A stretch of DNA of 64,000 nucleotides from Albibacillus kandeliae (GCF_003116585.1 NZ_QEHM01000001.1:372001-436000), one strand, 5' to 3'. Positions 1 to 12,024 are shown, numbered from the stretch's first letter. The notes: a model not told the origin generated them from the letters alone. Numbers and translations: made by a program.

Positions 1-1
1 C

Positions 2-2278
2 GATATCGCCTCGGGCAAGCTCGACGAGATGATCGGGCAGTTCACCTTCTCCAACCTCAGCCTCAGCCCGGGCCGGCTCTATCCCGAACCGCTCCAGATC
101 GGGTCGGTCACCGCCGACCTGCGGCTCAAGCTCAATCCCTTCGAACTCGACTTCGGGCAAATCCAGCTCGACATCGGCGACAGCAAGATGCTGGCCAAGG
201 GAGCCTTCGACGCGGGCCCCGGGGGCTGGTCGCTGTCGGTGGACGGCAACCTCGACCAGATGGCGCCGGAGCGGCTGGTGGAGCTCTGGCCCGAGGCCGC
301 CGCACCCAAGCCGCGCGAATGGGTCGAGGAGAACATCTCGGACGGGCTGCTGCGCGACATTGCCGTCGCCCTGCGGATGAAGCCGGGCGAAAAGCCCGAG
401 ATCTTCGCCGACTTCCAGTTTCAGGACGCGCAGATCCAGTTCCTGCCCACCATGCCCCCGATCACCGGCGCCGCCGGGCAGGCCACGCTGGTCGGCAACC
501 GCTTTGTCGTGACGGCGGGCGCCGGGCGGGTCGAGGGCGACGAGGGCGGCGCCATCGACGTCACCGGGACCTCCTTCATCATCCCCGATATCTCCATCCG
601 CCAGGCCGCACCGGGGATCGTGCGCTTTGCGGGCGAGGGCTCGATCACCAGTATTCTCTCGCTCCTGAACCGGCCTCCGCTCTCCGTGCTCAAGGACACG
701 CCGCTGCCGGTCGCGCTGGCCGACGGGCAGGTCCGTGCAACCGGCACCGTCTCGATGCCGCTGACCAAGGGCGTGCCGCTGGACGAGATCGAATTCCACT
801 TCAACGGCGTCTCGGGCCCGGTGGTCAGCACCGAACTGGTGCCGGGCTACACTGTTACCTCCGACCGCCTGCGCATCGAGGGCGACCAGACCTACGTGCG
901 AGTCTTCGGGCCGGGGCGGATCGGCGAGGTTCCGGCGGAGGTCTCGTGGCGGCAGGCCATCGGCAAGGGCGCCAGCAAGGACAGCCGCGTCGAGGGCACG
1001 GTGGAGCTGTCGCAGACCACCGTCGACACCTTCCACATCGGGCTCCCGGCCGGGACGGTCTCCGGCAGCGGCAAGGGACGCTTCACGCTCGATCTCAGGC
1101 CCGGCAAGCCGCCCGAACTCGCTCTCGAGTCCGAGCTTGAGGGCATCCGCCTGCGCGCGCCCGAGATCGGCTGGACCAAGCCTGCCGAAAGCAAGGGCCT
1201 GCTGCGCCTGACCGCCACGCTGACCGAACCCGCGCGCGTCGACTCGCTGGTGGTGCAGGGCGGCGGCCTCAAGTCCTCGGGGTCGGTCACCATCAAGCCC
1301 GACGGCGGCCTCGACCGCGCGCTGTTCGGGTCGGTCCAGATCGGCAACTGGTTCAACGGTCAGGTGGAACTGATCGGGCGCGGCGCGGCGGCGCCCGCCG
1401 TCCGGGTGCGCAGCGGTCGGCTCGACCTGCGCACCGCCGATTTCGGCAGCGGCAGTTCTGGCGGCTCCGGCTCGGGTTCCGGCCCCATCGACATCGCGCT
1501 CGACACCCTCCAGATCACCGACAGCATCTCGCTCGCAGGCTTCTCCGGCAGCTTCACCACCGCCCGGGGCCTGACCGGCGATTTCCGGGGCCGGGTCAAT
1601 GGCCAGACCGGCGTCACCGGGCAGGTGGTGCCGCAGAACGGCGGCAGCGCCTTCCGGATCCGGTCGAACGACGCGGGCGGCGTGTTCCGCTCGGCCGGGC
1701 TGCTGCGGCAGGGCCGGGGCGGAGACTTCTCGCTCACCCTGCTGCCCGCCGATCAGGCCGGTCAGTTCGACGGCACCCTCCGGGTCACCGACACCCGGGT
1801 CAAGGACGCCCCCGCCATCGCCGCGCTGCTGAACTCGATCAGCGTGATCGGTCTCGTCGACGAGCTGACGGGGCAGGGCATCCAGTTCACCGAGGTCGAT
1901 GCCAAGTTCCGCCTCGCCCCGTCCCGGCTGACCCTCTATTCCTCCAGCGCCGTTGGTCCCTCGATGGGTATCTCGATGGACGGGACCTACAACGTGCCCA
2001 CCGGGCAGCTGGATATGCAGGGCGTGATCTCGCCGATCTACATGCTGAACGCCATCGGCTCGGTCCTCACCCGCAAGGGCGAGGGGCTGATCGGCTTCAA
2101 CTACCGCCTGCGCGGCACGGCCTCCGACCCCTCGGTCAGCGTCAACCCGCTCTCCGCCCTTGCCCCGGGCATGTTCCGCGAGATCTTCCGGGCCCCTCCG
2201 CCGCAGGATCCGAACAAGCCGGCCCGCCCCCAGACCCCGCCCGCGAGCAGTGCCGCACCGCCCGACGCCGGGCGCTGA
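2..2278 (+). CDS. AsmA-like / YhdP-type (DUF3971) envelope protein, 5' partial
   Basis: The frame is open from the first base of the window, so the N-terminus lies upstream; about 758 codons are present. The sequence is long stretches of short amphipathic beta-strands with GxxxxDG and VxG patterns, as in the AsmA/TamB/YhdP superfamily of periplasmic bridge proteins linked to phospholipid transport to the outer membrane. The C-terminal third, with FTEVDAKFRLAP and a strand-rich end, fits the AsmA-like C-terminal domain. A Gly/Ser linker (GSGSSGGSGSGSG) lies near base 1450, and the last 25 residues are a Pro/Ala-rich tail. The gene ends 45 bp before queA on the same strand. The assignment rests on pattern, not alignment; the family is fairly secure, the exact substrate unknown. 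Confidence 0.75.
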   Translation, partial: DIASGKLDEMIGQFTFSNLSLSPGRLYPEPLQIGSVTADLRLKLNPFELDFGQIQLDIGDSKMLAKGAFDAGPGGWSLSVDGNLDQMAPERLVELWPEAAAPKPREWVEENISDGLLRDIAVALRMKPGEKPEIFADFQFQDAQIQFLPTMPPITGAAGQATLVGNRFVVTAGAGRVEGDEGGAIDVTGTSFIIPDISIRQAAPGIVRFAGEGSITSILSLLNRPPLSVLKDTPLPVALADGQVRATGTVSMPLTKGVPLDEIEFHFNGVSGPVVSTELVPGYTVTSDRLRIEGDQTYVRVFGPGRIGEVPAEVSWRQAIGKGASKDSRVEGTVELSQTTVDTFHIGLPAGTVSGSGKGRFTLDLRPGKPPELALESELEGIRLRAPEIGWTKPAESKGLLRLTATLTEPARVDSLVVQGGGLKSSGSVTIKPDGGLDRALFGSVQIGNWFNGQVELIGRGAAAPAVRVRSGRLDLRTADFGSGSSGGSGSGSGPIDIALDTLQITDSISLAGFSGSFTTARGLTGDFRGRVNGQTGVTGQVVPQNGGSAFRIRSNDAGGVFRSAGLLRQGRGGDFSLTLLPADQAGQFDGTLRVTDTRVKDAPAIAALLNSISVIGLVDELTGQGIQFTEVDAKFRLAPSRLTLYSSSAVGPSMGISMDGTYNVPTGQLDMQGVISPIYMLNAIGSVLTRKGEGLIGFNYRLRGTASDPSVSVNPLSALAPGMFREIFRAPPPQDPNKPARPQTPPASSAAPPDAGR

Positions 2279-2323
2279 AATCACCTGTGGTCAATCCGCG
2301 CGACCGGGACTATAGCGCGCCCG

Positions 2324-3382
2324 ATGAAACTCTCGGATTTCGATTTCGACCTGCCTGACGACCTGATCGCGACACGCCCCGCCGTGCCGCGCTCCTCGGC
2401 GCGCCTGCTGGTGGCCGAGGGCGACCGTCTGCATGACCAGATCGTGACCGACCTCGTCGACTGGCTGCGTCCCGGCGACCGGCTGGTCCTGAACGATACC
2501 GCGGTGATCCCGGCCCGCCTGATGGGGCGCCGTTTCCGGACCGGTCCCGAGGGCGAGACTTCGGCCAAGATCGAGGTCACCCTGCTGGAACCCCGCGCCG
2601 ACGGCACATGGGCCGCGCTCCTGAAGCCGCTCAAGAAGGTCCGCACGGGCGAGGCGATCGTCTTTTCCAGGGCGCTTTCGGCCGAACTGACCGGCACCGA
2701 AGACGGGCAGGGGCTCCTGCGCTTCAACCTGGCGGGCCAGGATTTCGACGCCGCGCTGGCCGAGGCCGGGCAGATGCCGCTGCCGCCTTACATCGCGGCG
2801 CAGCGTGCCGCCGACGAGCAGGACAAGACCGACTACCAGACCGTCTTTGCCGAGCACCCGGGCGCCGTTGCCGCGCCCACCGCATCGCTGCACTTCGACC
2901 AGCCGCTGCTGGACCGTCTCGCCGCCAAGGGTGTCACCTTTACCAAGGTCACCCTGCACGTGGGCGCCGGCACCTTCCTGCCGGTCAAGGTCGAGGACGT
3001 GACCACACACAAGATGCACGCCGAATGGGGCGAAGTCAGCGAGACCGCCGCCGCCGAGATCGCGGCGACGCGGGCGGCAGGGGGCCGGGTGATCCCGGTC
3101 GGCACCACTGCGCTGCGCCTGATCGAGAGCGCGGCGCGCAGCGGCGCGATCCAGCCCTGGCGCGGCAAGACCGACATCTTCATCTATCCCGGCTTCACCT
3201 TCCATGTTGCCGATGCGCTGATGACCAACTTTCACCTGCCCAAATCCACGCTGATGATGCTGGTGGCGGCCTTCATCGGCTACCGGGAAATGCAGGCGAT
3301 CTATGACCACGCCGTGGCCAGCCGCTACCGCTTCTTCTCCTACGGGGACGCCTCGCTGCTCCTCCCTGAAAGACCGACCTAG
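2324..3382 (+). CDS. queA: S-adenosylmethionine:tRNA ribosyltransferase-isomerase QueA
   Basis: This 352-residue protein matches QueA along its whole length. It starts [20 protein letters not shown] and contains [15 protein letters not shown], the TASLHFD segment and the [10 protein letters not shown] and [17 protein letters not shown] motifs typical of the family. QueA transfers and isomerises the ribosyl group of SAM onto 7-aminomethyl-7-deazaguanine in tRNA, giving epoxyqueuosine at wobble position 34. The length is normal. No other queuosine genes (tgt, queC-F) are visible nearby. The ATG is the first plausible start, 45 bp after the upstream stop, so co-transcription with the AsmA-like gene is possible. 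Confidence 0.95.
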   Translation: MKLSDFDFDLPDDLIATRPAVPRSSARLLVAEGDRLHDQIVTDLVDWLRPGDRLVLNDTAVIPARLMGRRFRTGPEGETSAKIEVTLLEPRADGTWAALLKPLKKVRTGEAIVFSRALSAELTGTEDGQGLLRFNLAGQDFDAALAEAGQMPLPPYIAAQRAADEQDKTDYQTVFAEHPGAVAAPTASLHFDQPLLDRLAAKGVTFTKVTLHVGAGTFLPVKVEDVTTHKMHAEWGEVSETAAAEIAATRAAGGRVIPVGTTALRLIESAARSGAIQPWRGKTDIFIYPGFTFHVADALMTNFHLPKSTLMMLVAAFIGYREMQAIYDHAVASRYRFFSYGDASLLLPERPT

Positions 3383-3484
3383 CCGCTGGCGTCGGAAAAA
3401 AGTCGCAAGCGGAAAGAAATGCGCTCCGTTTTCTGTCACATTGTACGGGCAGAGGGGAGCTGAGGAGACTTAAGGGGTCAGGGA

Positions 3485-4747
3485 ATGTTGCAAGTACTGT
3501 CGAGTGCCTGGGCGCTGTTGCTCGGGCTCTGCCTGCTTATGATCGGCAACGGGTTGCAGGGCACCCTCCTCGGGGTGCGCGGCAACATCGAAGGCTTCAC
3601 GACGCTCGAGCTATCGCTCGTGATGTCGGCCTATTTCATCGGCTTCCTCGGCGGTTCGCGCATGGCACCCGAGATGATCCGCCGGGTCGGCCACGTGCGG
3701 GTCTTTGCCGCGCTGGCCTCGCTGATCTCCTCGGTGTTCATCCTCTACCCGGTGCTGCCCTCGCCGATCTACTGGATCCTCGGGCGGATCGTCATCGGCT
3801 TCTGCTTCTCCGGTGTTTACGTCACCGCCGAAAGCTGGCTGAACAACGCCGCCGACAACGCCAACCGGGGCAAGGCGCTCTCGCTCTACATGATCACCAT
3901 GATGCTCGGGGTCGTCGCCTCGCAGGCGGTGATGCTGATCGCCGATCCCTCGGGCTATGAAACCTTCATCATCGCCTCGGTGCTGATCTCGATCTCCTTC
4001 GCGCCCATCCTGCTGTCGATCAGCCCGACCCCGGCCTTCGAATCCACCAAGCCCAAGAGCCTGCGCGAGATCATGGAGATCTCGCCCCTTGGCTGCGTCG
4101 GCATGTTCTTCCTCGGCGGTGTCTACTCCGCCCAGTTCGGCATGGGCGCGGTCTACGGCGCGCAGGCCGGTCTCTCGGTGCTGCAGATCTCGATCTTCGT
4201 CGGCACCTTCTATGTCGGCGCACTGCTGCTGCAGTACCCCATCGGCTGGGTTTCGGACCGGATGGACCGCCGCCAGCTGATCATGATCGTGTCGCTTGCA
4301 GGCGGCGCAGCCTCCGTCCTCGGGATGCTTCTGGGCGGCAGCTACACGCTCCTGCTGGTCTCGGCCTTCATCGTCGGCGGCACCACCAACCCGCTCTATT
4401 CGCTGCTGATCGCCCACACCAACGACTACCTCGAACACGAGGACATGGCCGCCGCCTCGGGCGGGCTTGTCTTCATCAACGGCCTCGGAGCTGTGGCCGG
4501 GCCGCTGCTGACAGGCTGGATCATGAGCGACGCCGCCTTCGGTCCGCCGGGCTACTTCCTCTTCCTCGGCGCTTTGCTTTTCGCCGTCACCGTCTACGCG
4601 GGCTACCGGATGACCCAGCGCGCCTCGGTCCCTGTGGCAGACACGAGCGGCATCTCGCCCATGACTCCCGTCGCCACGCCGATGGCCGTCGAGTTCGCGC
4701 AAGAGGCGAGTTTCGAGGCAGAGCACGGAGATCAGGACACCGTGTGA
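3485..4747 (+). CDS. MFS transporter (YcaD-like)
   Basis: A 420-residue integral membrane protein with about twelve hydrophobic segments. The MFS loop 2-3 region reads GGSRMAPEMIRRVGHVRVFA, and the central loop carries GWVSDRMDRRQLI, the second-half equivalent of the MFS basic motif. AESWLNNAADNANRGKALSLYM closely resembles AESWLN(E/N)...RGK in YcaD-type permeases and in the third MFS gene of this window (43583-44845), so the two are paralogues. The C-terminal 50 residues are a hydrophilic cytoplasmic tail. The substrate cannot be deduced. The start follows an AG-rich leader (gagg, aagggg). Confidence 0.85.
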   Translation: MLQVLSSAWALLLGLCLLMIGNGLQGTLLGVRGNIEGFTTLELSLVMSAYFIGFLGGSRMAPEMIRRVGHVRVFAALASLISSVFILYPVLPSPIYWILGRIVIGFCFSGVYVTAESWLNNAADNANRGKALSLYMITMMLGVVASQAVMLIADPSGYETFIIASVLISISFAPILLSISPTPAFESTKPKSLREIMEISPLGCVGMFFLGGVYSAQFGMGAVYGAQAGLSVLQISIFVGTFYVGALLLQYPIGWVSDRMDRRQLIMIVSLAGGAASVLGMLLGGSYTLLLVSAFIVGGTTNPLYSLLIAHTNDYLEHEDMAAASGGLVFINGLGAVAGPLLTGWIMSDAAFGPPGYFLFLGALLFAVTVYAGYRMTQRASVPVADTSGISPMTPVATPMAVEFAQEASFEAEHGDQDTV

Positions 4748-4791
4748 TCGTTCACACTATGTCGAATGTGTTGCAATTTGTTACTGTAACA
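4742..4791 (+). promoter_or_regulatory. Two short palindromes at the end of the MFS gene
   Basis: GTGTGA-TCGT-TCACAC (4742-4757) overlaps the MFS stop codon and could form a weak hairpin. A perfect 13-bp palindrome TGTTAC-T-GTAACA follows at 4779-4791, 68 bp before the DUF924 start. The second has the size and symmetry of a repressor operator. No T-tract follows either, so neither is a convincing terminator. Confidence 0.35.
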
Positions 4792-4858
4792 GCTGTGTAA
4801 AACACCCTTACCCTGAACCCACCCTGGGAATGTGACCATAGGAATCTGGAGAGGATCC

Positions 4859-5437
4859 ATGACTGGCCCTGAAGACGTATTGAGTTTCTGGTTGGACGAG
4901 GTTGGCCCGAAAGGATGGTACGAGGCGAATGACGACCTCGATGCCAAAATCCGAGACAAGTTTCTGACGACCTGGGAAAAGGCACGCGAGGGCGCCTATT
5001 CGCTCTGGCTGACCTATCCCAGCGGCGCCCTGGCCTACATCATCCTGACCGACCAATTCCCGCGCAACATGTTCCGCAATTGCGGCAAGGCGTTCTCGAC
5101 CGACCGCGCGGCGCTCGCCGCCGCCAAGGCCGCGATCCACAAGAACTGGGATCTGCGGATCGACGAGCCTGCACGGCAGTTCTTCTACCTGCCGATGATG
5201 CACTCCGAGAACCTTGTCGATCAGGACCGCTGCGTGCGCCTGTTCTGCGAGCGCATGCCCGAGACCGGGGCGGCGAACATGCTCCACGCCCGGGCGCACC
5301 GCAAGGTGATCCGCGAATTCGGCCGCTTCCCCTATCGGAACGAAGCGCTCGCGCGGCCCTCGACCAAGACCGAGATGGCCTATGTCACCGCCGGGGGCTA
5401 CGGCCAGACGGTACGCGAACTGCAATCCGCCGGCTAA
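4859..5437 (+). CDS. DUF924 family protein
   Basis: 192 residues from the ATG at 4859. An upstream in-frame ATG at 4832 is less likely because GGAGAGG at 4848-4854 sits just before 4859. The protein shows the DUF924 signature: VLSFWLDEVGPKGWYEAND at the N-terminus, the ILTDQFPRNMFR block, then AFSTDRAALAAAKAAI and a FYLPMMHSE helix. Members are predicted all-helical, TPR-like soluble proteins; no biochemical role is established. It stands alone between an MFS gene and a terminator, so context gives little help. Confidence 0.85.
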   Translation: MTGPEDVLSFWLDEVGPKGWYEANDDLDAKIRDKFLTTWEKAREGAYSLWLTYPSGALAYIILTDQFPRNMFRNCGKAFSTDRAALAAAKAAIHKNWDLRIDEPARQFFYLPMMHSENLVDQDRCVRLFCERMPETGAANMLHARAHRKVIREFGRFPYRNEALARPSTKTEMAYVTAGGYGQTVRELQSAG

Positions 5438-5465
5438 GCCCGGCGGCACATTGCCAGATCACATC

Positions 5466-5491
5466 GGGCCGGCCCTCGGGACCGGCCCTTT
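5466..5491 (+). terminator. Rho-independent terminator after the DUF924 gene
   Basis: GGGCCGG (5466-5472) pairs with CCGGCCC (5482-5488) across a 9-nt loop, followed by TTTGCTTT. It lies 28 bp after the DUF924 stop. The rest of the 5438-5811 gap holds no gene I can support and ends in the hairpin described next. Confidence 0.7.
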
Positions 5492-5756
5492 GCTTTCCGG
5501 GCGCTCCCACGCCACGCTGCTGCGCGGCAGGGCATCCGTGGCAAATTCCCGCGCTCCCTCGTCACCGTTCCCGCATGGGAAACGACCACCAGAGGGGGGC
5601 CAGCACCTTGATCCGGCGCTCTCCGCTATGGGTTACACAACCCCTGCGCGAGTTGCGGCGCGCCTCGGCAAAGGCGTTTGCCCCTGTCCGCGACTGCGCT
5701 AGAGTGGTCGGAAACGGGGGCAGAGCTCCCCGCGAGAAAGCGGCATTGAAGCTGCG

Positions 5757-5788
5757 CGAAAACTAGTTTAACGCTGAACTAGTTTTCG
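5757..5788 (+). promoter_or_regulatory. 12-bp inverted repeat in front of lpdA
   Basis: CGAAAACTAGTT (5757-5768) and its exact reverse complement AACTAGTTTTCG (5777-5788) are separated by 8 nt. Each arm contains the self-complementary octamer AACTAGTT, so the element is both a dyad and a direct repeat with 16-bp centre spacing. It ends 23 nt before the lpdA ATG, just ahead of its Shine-Dalgarno (GGAGGA, 5800-5805). CTAG-containing palindromes are uncommon in high-GC proteobacteria. It may be a repressor operator or a leader hairpin. Confidence 0.55.
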
Positions 5789-5811
5789 GAGCGCCTGGCG
5801 GAGGACATGCA

Positions 5812-7206
5812 ATGGCTGCCCAATCCTTTGACGTGATCGTAATCGGCGCCGGCCCCGGCGGCTATGTTGCCGCCATCCGCGCGGCCCAACTTGGCCAGAA
5901 GGTCGCCATCGTGGAGCGCGAGCACCTCGGCGGCATCTGCCTCAACTGGGGCTGCATCCCGACCAAGGCGCTGCTGCGCTCGGCCGAGGTGTTCCACCTG
6001 ATGGAGCGCGCCAAGGATTTCGGCCTTACCGCCGATAAGATCGGCTACGACATCGACGCCGTGGTCAAGCGGTCGCGCGGTGTGGCCAAGCAGCTCTCGG
6101 GCGGCGTCGGCCACCTGATGAAGAAGAACAAGATCACCGTGTTCATGGGGGCGGCCACGCTGCCCGCCAAGGGCAAGGTCGCGGTCAAGACCGACAAGGG
6201 CACCGAGGAACTGACGGCGAAGAACATCATCCTCGCCACCGGCGCCCGCGCCCGCGAACTGCCGGGGCTCGAGGCTGACGGCCAGCGGGTCTGGACCTAC
6301 AAGCACGCCCTGCAGCCGCCGCACATGCCCAAGAAGCTGCTGGTCATCGGCTCGGGCGCCATCGGCATCGAGTTCGCCAGCTTCTACAACACGCTTGGCG
6401 CCGAGACGACCGTGGTCGAGGTGATGGACCGTGTCCTGCCCGTGGAAGACGCCGAAATCAGCGCCTTTGCCAAGAAGCAGTTCACCAAGCAGGGCATGAC
6501 CATCATGGAAAAGGCGACGGTCAAGAAGCTGGACCGCGCCAAGGACAAAGTCACCGCTCACATCGAGAAAGGTGGCAAAATGGAAGCAATCGAGGTCGAT
6601 ACGGTCATTTCGGCGGTCGGTATTGTTGGAAATGTGGAAGGTCTCGGCCTCGAGGAACTGGGCGTCAAGATCGACCGGACCCATGTCGTCGTGGACGGTT
6701 ACTGCCGCACCGGGGTCGAGGGGCTCTATGCCATCGGCGATATCGCCGGTGCGCCCTGGCTGGCGCACAAGGCCAGCCACGAAGGGGTCATGGTGGCGGA
6801 ACTGATCGCCGGCAAGCATCCCCACCCGGTGCGCCCCGAGGCGATTGCCGGCTGCACCTACTGCCAGCCGCAGGTCGCCTCCGTCGGCTATACCGAGGCC
6901 AAGGCGAAGGAGCTCGGCTACGACGTCAAGGTCGGCCGCTTCCCCTTCATCGGCAACGGCAAGGCCATCGCGCTTGGTGAACCCGAAGGGATGGTCAAGA
7001 CTGTCTTCGACGCCAAGACCGGCGAGCTGCTCGGCGCGCATATGGTCGGCGCCGAGGTGACCGAGCTGATCCAGGGCTACGTGATCGGGCGCACGCTCGA
7101 AACGACCGAGGCCGAGCTGATGGAGACCGTCTTCCCGCATCCGACGCTCTCCGAGATGATGCACGAATCCGTCCTCGACGCCTACGACCGGGTGATCCAC
7201 ATCTGA
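5812..7206 (+). CDS. lpdA: Dihydrolipoyl dehydrogenase (E3)
   Basis: 464 residues, full length. The FAD-binding GAGPGG is at 12-17, the redox disulfide GGICLNWGCIPTK has Cys43 and Cys48, an NAD-binding GSGAIGIEF follows in the middle, and the C-terminal HPTLSE holds the catalytic His443/Glu448 pair. The enzyme reoxidises dihydrolipoamide of 2-oxoacid dehydrogenase complexes or the glycine cleavage system, passing electrons to NAD+. No E1 or E2 gene is adjacent. The ATG at 5812 has GGAGGA 6 nt upstream and sits behind the inverted repeat at 5757-5788, so expression may be separately controlled. Confidence 0.95.
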   Translation: MAAQSFDVIVIGAGPGGYVAAIRAAQLGQKVAIVEREHLGGICLNWGCIPTKALLRSAEVFHLMERAKDFGLTADKIGYDIDAVVKRSRGVAKQLSGGVGHLMKKNKITVFMGAATLPAKGKVAVKTDKGTEELTAKNIILATGARARELPGLEADGQRVWTYKHALQPPHMPKKLLVIGSGAIGIEFASFYNTLGAETTVVEVMDRVLPVEDAEISAFAKKQFTKQGMTIMEKATVKKLDRAKDKVTAHIEKGGKMEAIEVDTVISAVGIVGNVEGLGLEELGVKIDRTHVVVDGYCRTGVEGLYAIGDIAGAPWLAHKASHEGVMVAELIAGKHPHPVRPEAIAGCTYCQPQVASVGYTEAKAKELGYDVKVGRFPFIGNGKAIALGEPEGMVKTVFDAKTGELLGAHMVGAEVTELIQGYVIGRTLETTEAELMETVFPHPTLSEMMHESVLDAYDRVIHI

Positions 7207-7229
7207 CGCCGGGCCGCACTGCGGGTAGC

Positions 7230-7746
7230 GCGACAGGCGGTGCCGCTATGGGCGCCTTCCGATGGACGCCTTCCGCCGGGCGTCTCACGACAGGCGTTTG
7301 CGCTGAGGGCGCCTTCTGACGGACACCGCCCGACAGGCGCCTTCCTCCGGTCGCCGTCCTCCGGTCGCCTTCCGCCGGGCACCTTCCGCCGGGCACCTTC
7401 CGCCGGGCACCTTCCACCGGGCGCCTTCTGCCGGGCGCCGTCCTCCGGACGCCTTCTGACGGGCACCGCCCGACAGGCGTCTTCCTCCGGTCGCCGTCCT
7501 CCGGCGCCTTCTGCCGGGCACCTTCCGCCGGACGCCTTCCGACGGGCTCCTCCCGACGGGCGCGTCCTGGCAGGCGCCTTCCGACGCTCGCCTCCGGCCG
7601 GTCGCTTCCGCTAAGTGCGACGTCCGACGGTGCCTCCCGACGGTGCCTCCCGACAGGCGCTTCGCGACAGACGCCTTCCGACAGGCGCGCTCCGACAGGC
7701 GTCTACCTACAAGCGTCTTCCGACAACCGTCTTCCGACAGGCGCCC
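7230..7746. repeat. 14-bp minisatellite, about 36 copies, with 140-bp higher-order period
   Basis: A degenerate tandem repeat with consensus GGCGCCTTCCGNCG fills nearly all of the 665-bp gap between lpdA and the next gene. Between 7308 and 7489 the period is exactly 14. A ten-unit block recurs: 7311-7364 is nearly identical to 7451-7504, offset 140 bp. Because 14 is not a multiple of three, the repeat leaves long open frames with similar repetitive Arg/Pro/Gly-rich peptides on both strands; I treat these as by-products, not genes. Units degenerate toward both ends. A terminator follows at 7797. Confidence 0.85.
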
Positions 7747-7796
7747 CAAGATGGTCCCGGCAACTCGCCCAGCTACGGCCCGGCACCACGGAACAG

Positions 7797-7827
7797 AGGT
7801 CGCCTCTCGGGCGGCCTTTTTCTTTTT
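7797..7827 (+). terminator. Rho-independent terminator after the minisatellite
   Basis: AGGTCGCC (7797-7804) pairs with GGCGGCCT (7810-7817; one G-U pair) over a 5-nt loop, followed by a T-rich tract to 7827. It would end transcripts that run from lpdA through the repeat and isolate the MFS gene at 7872. Confidence 0.75.
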
Positions 7828-7871
7828 CCCCATGCAGGGTAGGGGGTGGTCATCGCAGGAAAGGTTCGACC

Positions 7872-9065
7872 ATGACCGCCACCGCCCAGCCGGCCCCCTC
7901 TGAACGGACCTCCTTTGCCACCGTGCTTGGCCTCTGGGCCGCGGGGCTCGGCGCCGCGGCCCAGTTCGGCAAGGTCTCGGTCAGCTTCACGCTGCTTTCC
8001 GAACACTACGGCGCCGCCGGGGCCAAGCTCGGGTTCGCGGTGTCCCTTGTCGGCTTCGTCGGCGTACTCTTCGGTGTCGTGGCCGGGCTCATCGTGGCCT
8101 CCATCGGGTATCGCCGCGCGCTGATCGCCGCGCTGGCACTCGGGGCCGTGGTCTCGGCATGGCAGGCGATGCTGCCCTCCCTGCCGCTGTTCCTGTTCAG
8201 CCGGGCGCTCGAGGGCGCCTCGCACCTCGCCATCGTGGTCTCCGCCCCAACTCTCATCGCCCAGATCAGCGCTCCGCGCCATCGCGGCCTCACCCTGTCG
8301 CTCTGGTCCACCTTCTTCGGGGTCGCCTTTTTCCTCCTCGTCCTCTTCGGTCTGCCCCTTGCCCGCGCCTGGGGTGTCGGCGCGCTCTACGGGGCGCATG
8401 GCATCTACATGGCCGCGATGGCCCTGCTGGTGGCGCTGATGCTGCCGCGTGACGTCGTCGGGCCGCGCAGCGGGCTGCTCTCATTGCGCTCGGTCGTCGC
8501 CGAGCACATCCGCATCTACCGCTCGCCCTGGCGCAACGCCCCAGCGCTCGGCTGGTTCTTCTACGCCGCCACCTGGGTCGCGATCCTGACCATCATGCCC
8601 CAGTACCTGCCCGAGGGCACCATACGCGACAGCGTGGTTGCCTTCATGCCGCTGGCGGGCATCTGCTCTTCGATGACGCTCGGCGTGCTGCTGCTGCGCC
8701 GCTTCCCGGCGGTCACCGTCATCCGCATCGGCTTTGCCGCCTGCACCCTGGCCAGCATCGCGATCTGGTTGGCACCGCAGAATCCGCTCTGCTACATCGC
8801 CCTCGCGCTCTGCCTCGGGCTGGTGCAGGGCTCCAGCTTTACCGCCATTCCGCAGCTCAACGAGGATGCGACCGCGCGGGCCGAGGCCAATGGCGCGCTG
8901 GCCCAGATGGGGAACCTGGGAACGACGACCGGCACCCCGATCCTTGCCGCGATGGTCGGCACCTGGGGCCCGAGTGGTTTTCTCGTCTTCGCCCTGGGGC
9001 TCTACTGCTGTGGATTCGTGATGCACATGCTGCTGGCACAGCGCCGCCGGCGTGCATCCGCCTGA
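7872..9065 (+). CDS. MFS transporter
   Basis: 397 residues with about twelve hydrophobic segments. The first half has the MFS loop GLIVASIGYRRALIAA; the sixth helix region is followed by a short cytoplasmic loop (RDVVGPRSG), and the C-terminus is basic (QRRRRASA). It differs clearly from the YcaD-like pair elsewhere in the window. The ligand is unknown. The ATG at 7872 has AGGAAAGG upstream. It lies between a terminator and the SOS-regulated uvrA, so it is probably monocistronic. Confidence 0.8.
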   Translation: MTATAQPAPSERTSFATVLGLWAAGLGAAAQFGKVSVSFTLLSEHYGAAGAKLGFAVSLVGFVGVLFGVVAGLIVASIGYRRALIAALALGAVVSAWQAMLPSLPLFLFSRALEGASHLAIVVSAPTLIAQISAPRHRGLTLSLWSTFFGVAFFLLVLFGLPLARAWGVGALYGAHGIYMAAMALLVALMLPRDVVGPRSGLLSLRSVVAEHIRIYRSPWRNAPALGWFFYAATWVAILTIMPQYLPEGTIRDSVVAFMPLAGICSSMTLGVLLLRRFPAVTVIRIGFAACTLASIAIWLAPQNPLCYIALALCLGLVQGSSFTAIPQLNEDATARAEANGALAQMGNLGTTTGTPILAAMVGTWGPSGFLVFALGLYCCGFVMHMLLAQRRRRASA

Positions 9066-9067
9066 TC

Positions 9068-9082
9068 GTTCTCCTTATGTTC
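9068..9082 (+). promoter_or_regulatory. LexA SOS box upstream of uvrA
   Basis: The sequence is GTTC-TCCTTAT-GTTC, an exact match to the alphaproteobacterial LexA target GTTC-N7-GTTC. It lies 63 bp before the uvrA ATG at 9145, just after the MFS stop codon. This is direct evidence that uvrA belongs to the SOS regulon here. Confidence 0.85.
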
Positions 9083-9144
9083 GCATTTTTCTATTGGAGA
9101 CTCGATAACACTCACCTATGTCTAAACCGTTAACGGGGACTGCC

Positions 9145-12006
<2,862 letters not shown>

Positions 12007-12024
12007 GCCAGGTCACAACGAAAA

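Noticed and set aside
7182-7833. Several Arg/Pro/Gly-rich open frames on both strands over the minisatellite
   Set aside because: A 14-bp unit cycles through all three frames, so it yields similar stop-free repetitive peptides everywhere. None has a ribosome site or non-repeat sequence.
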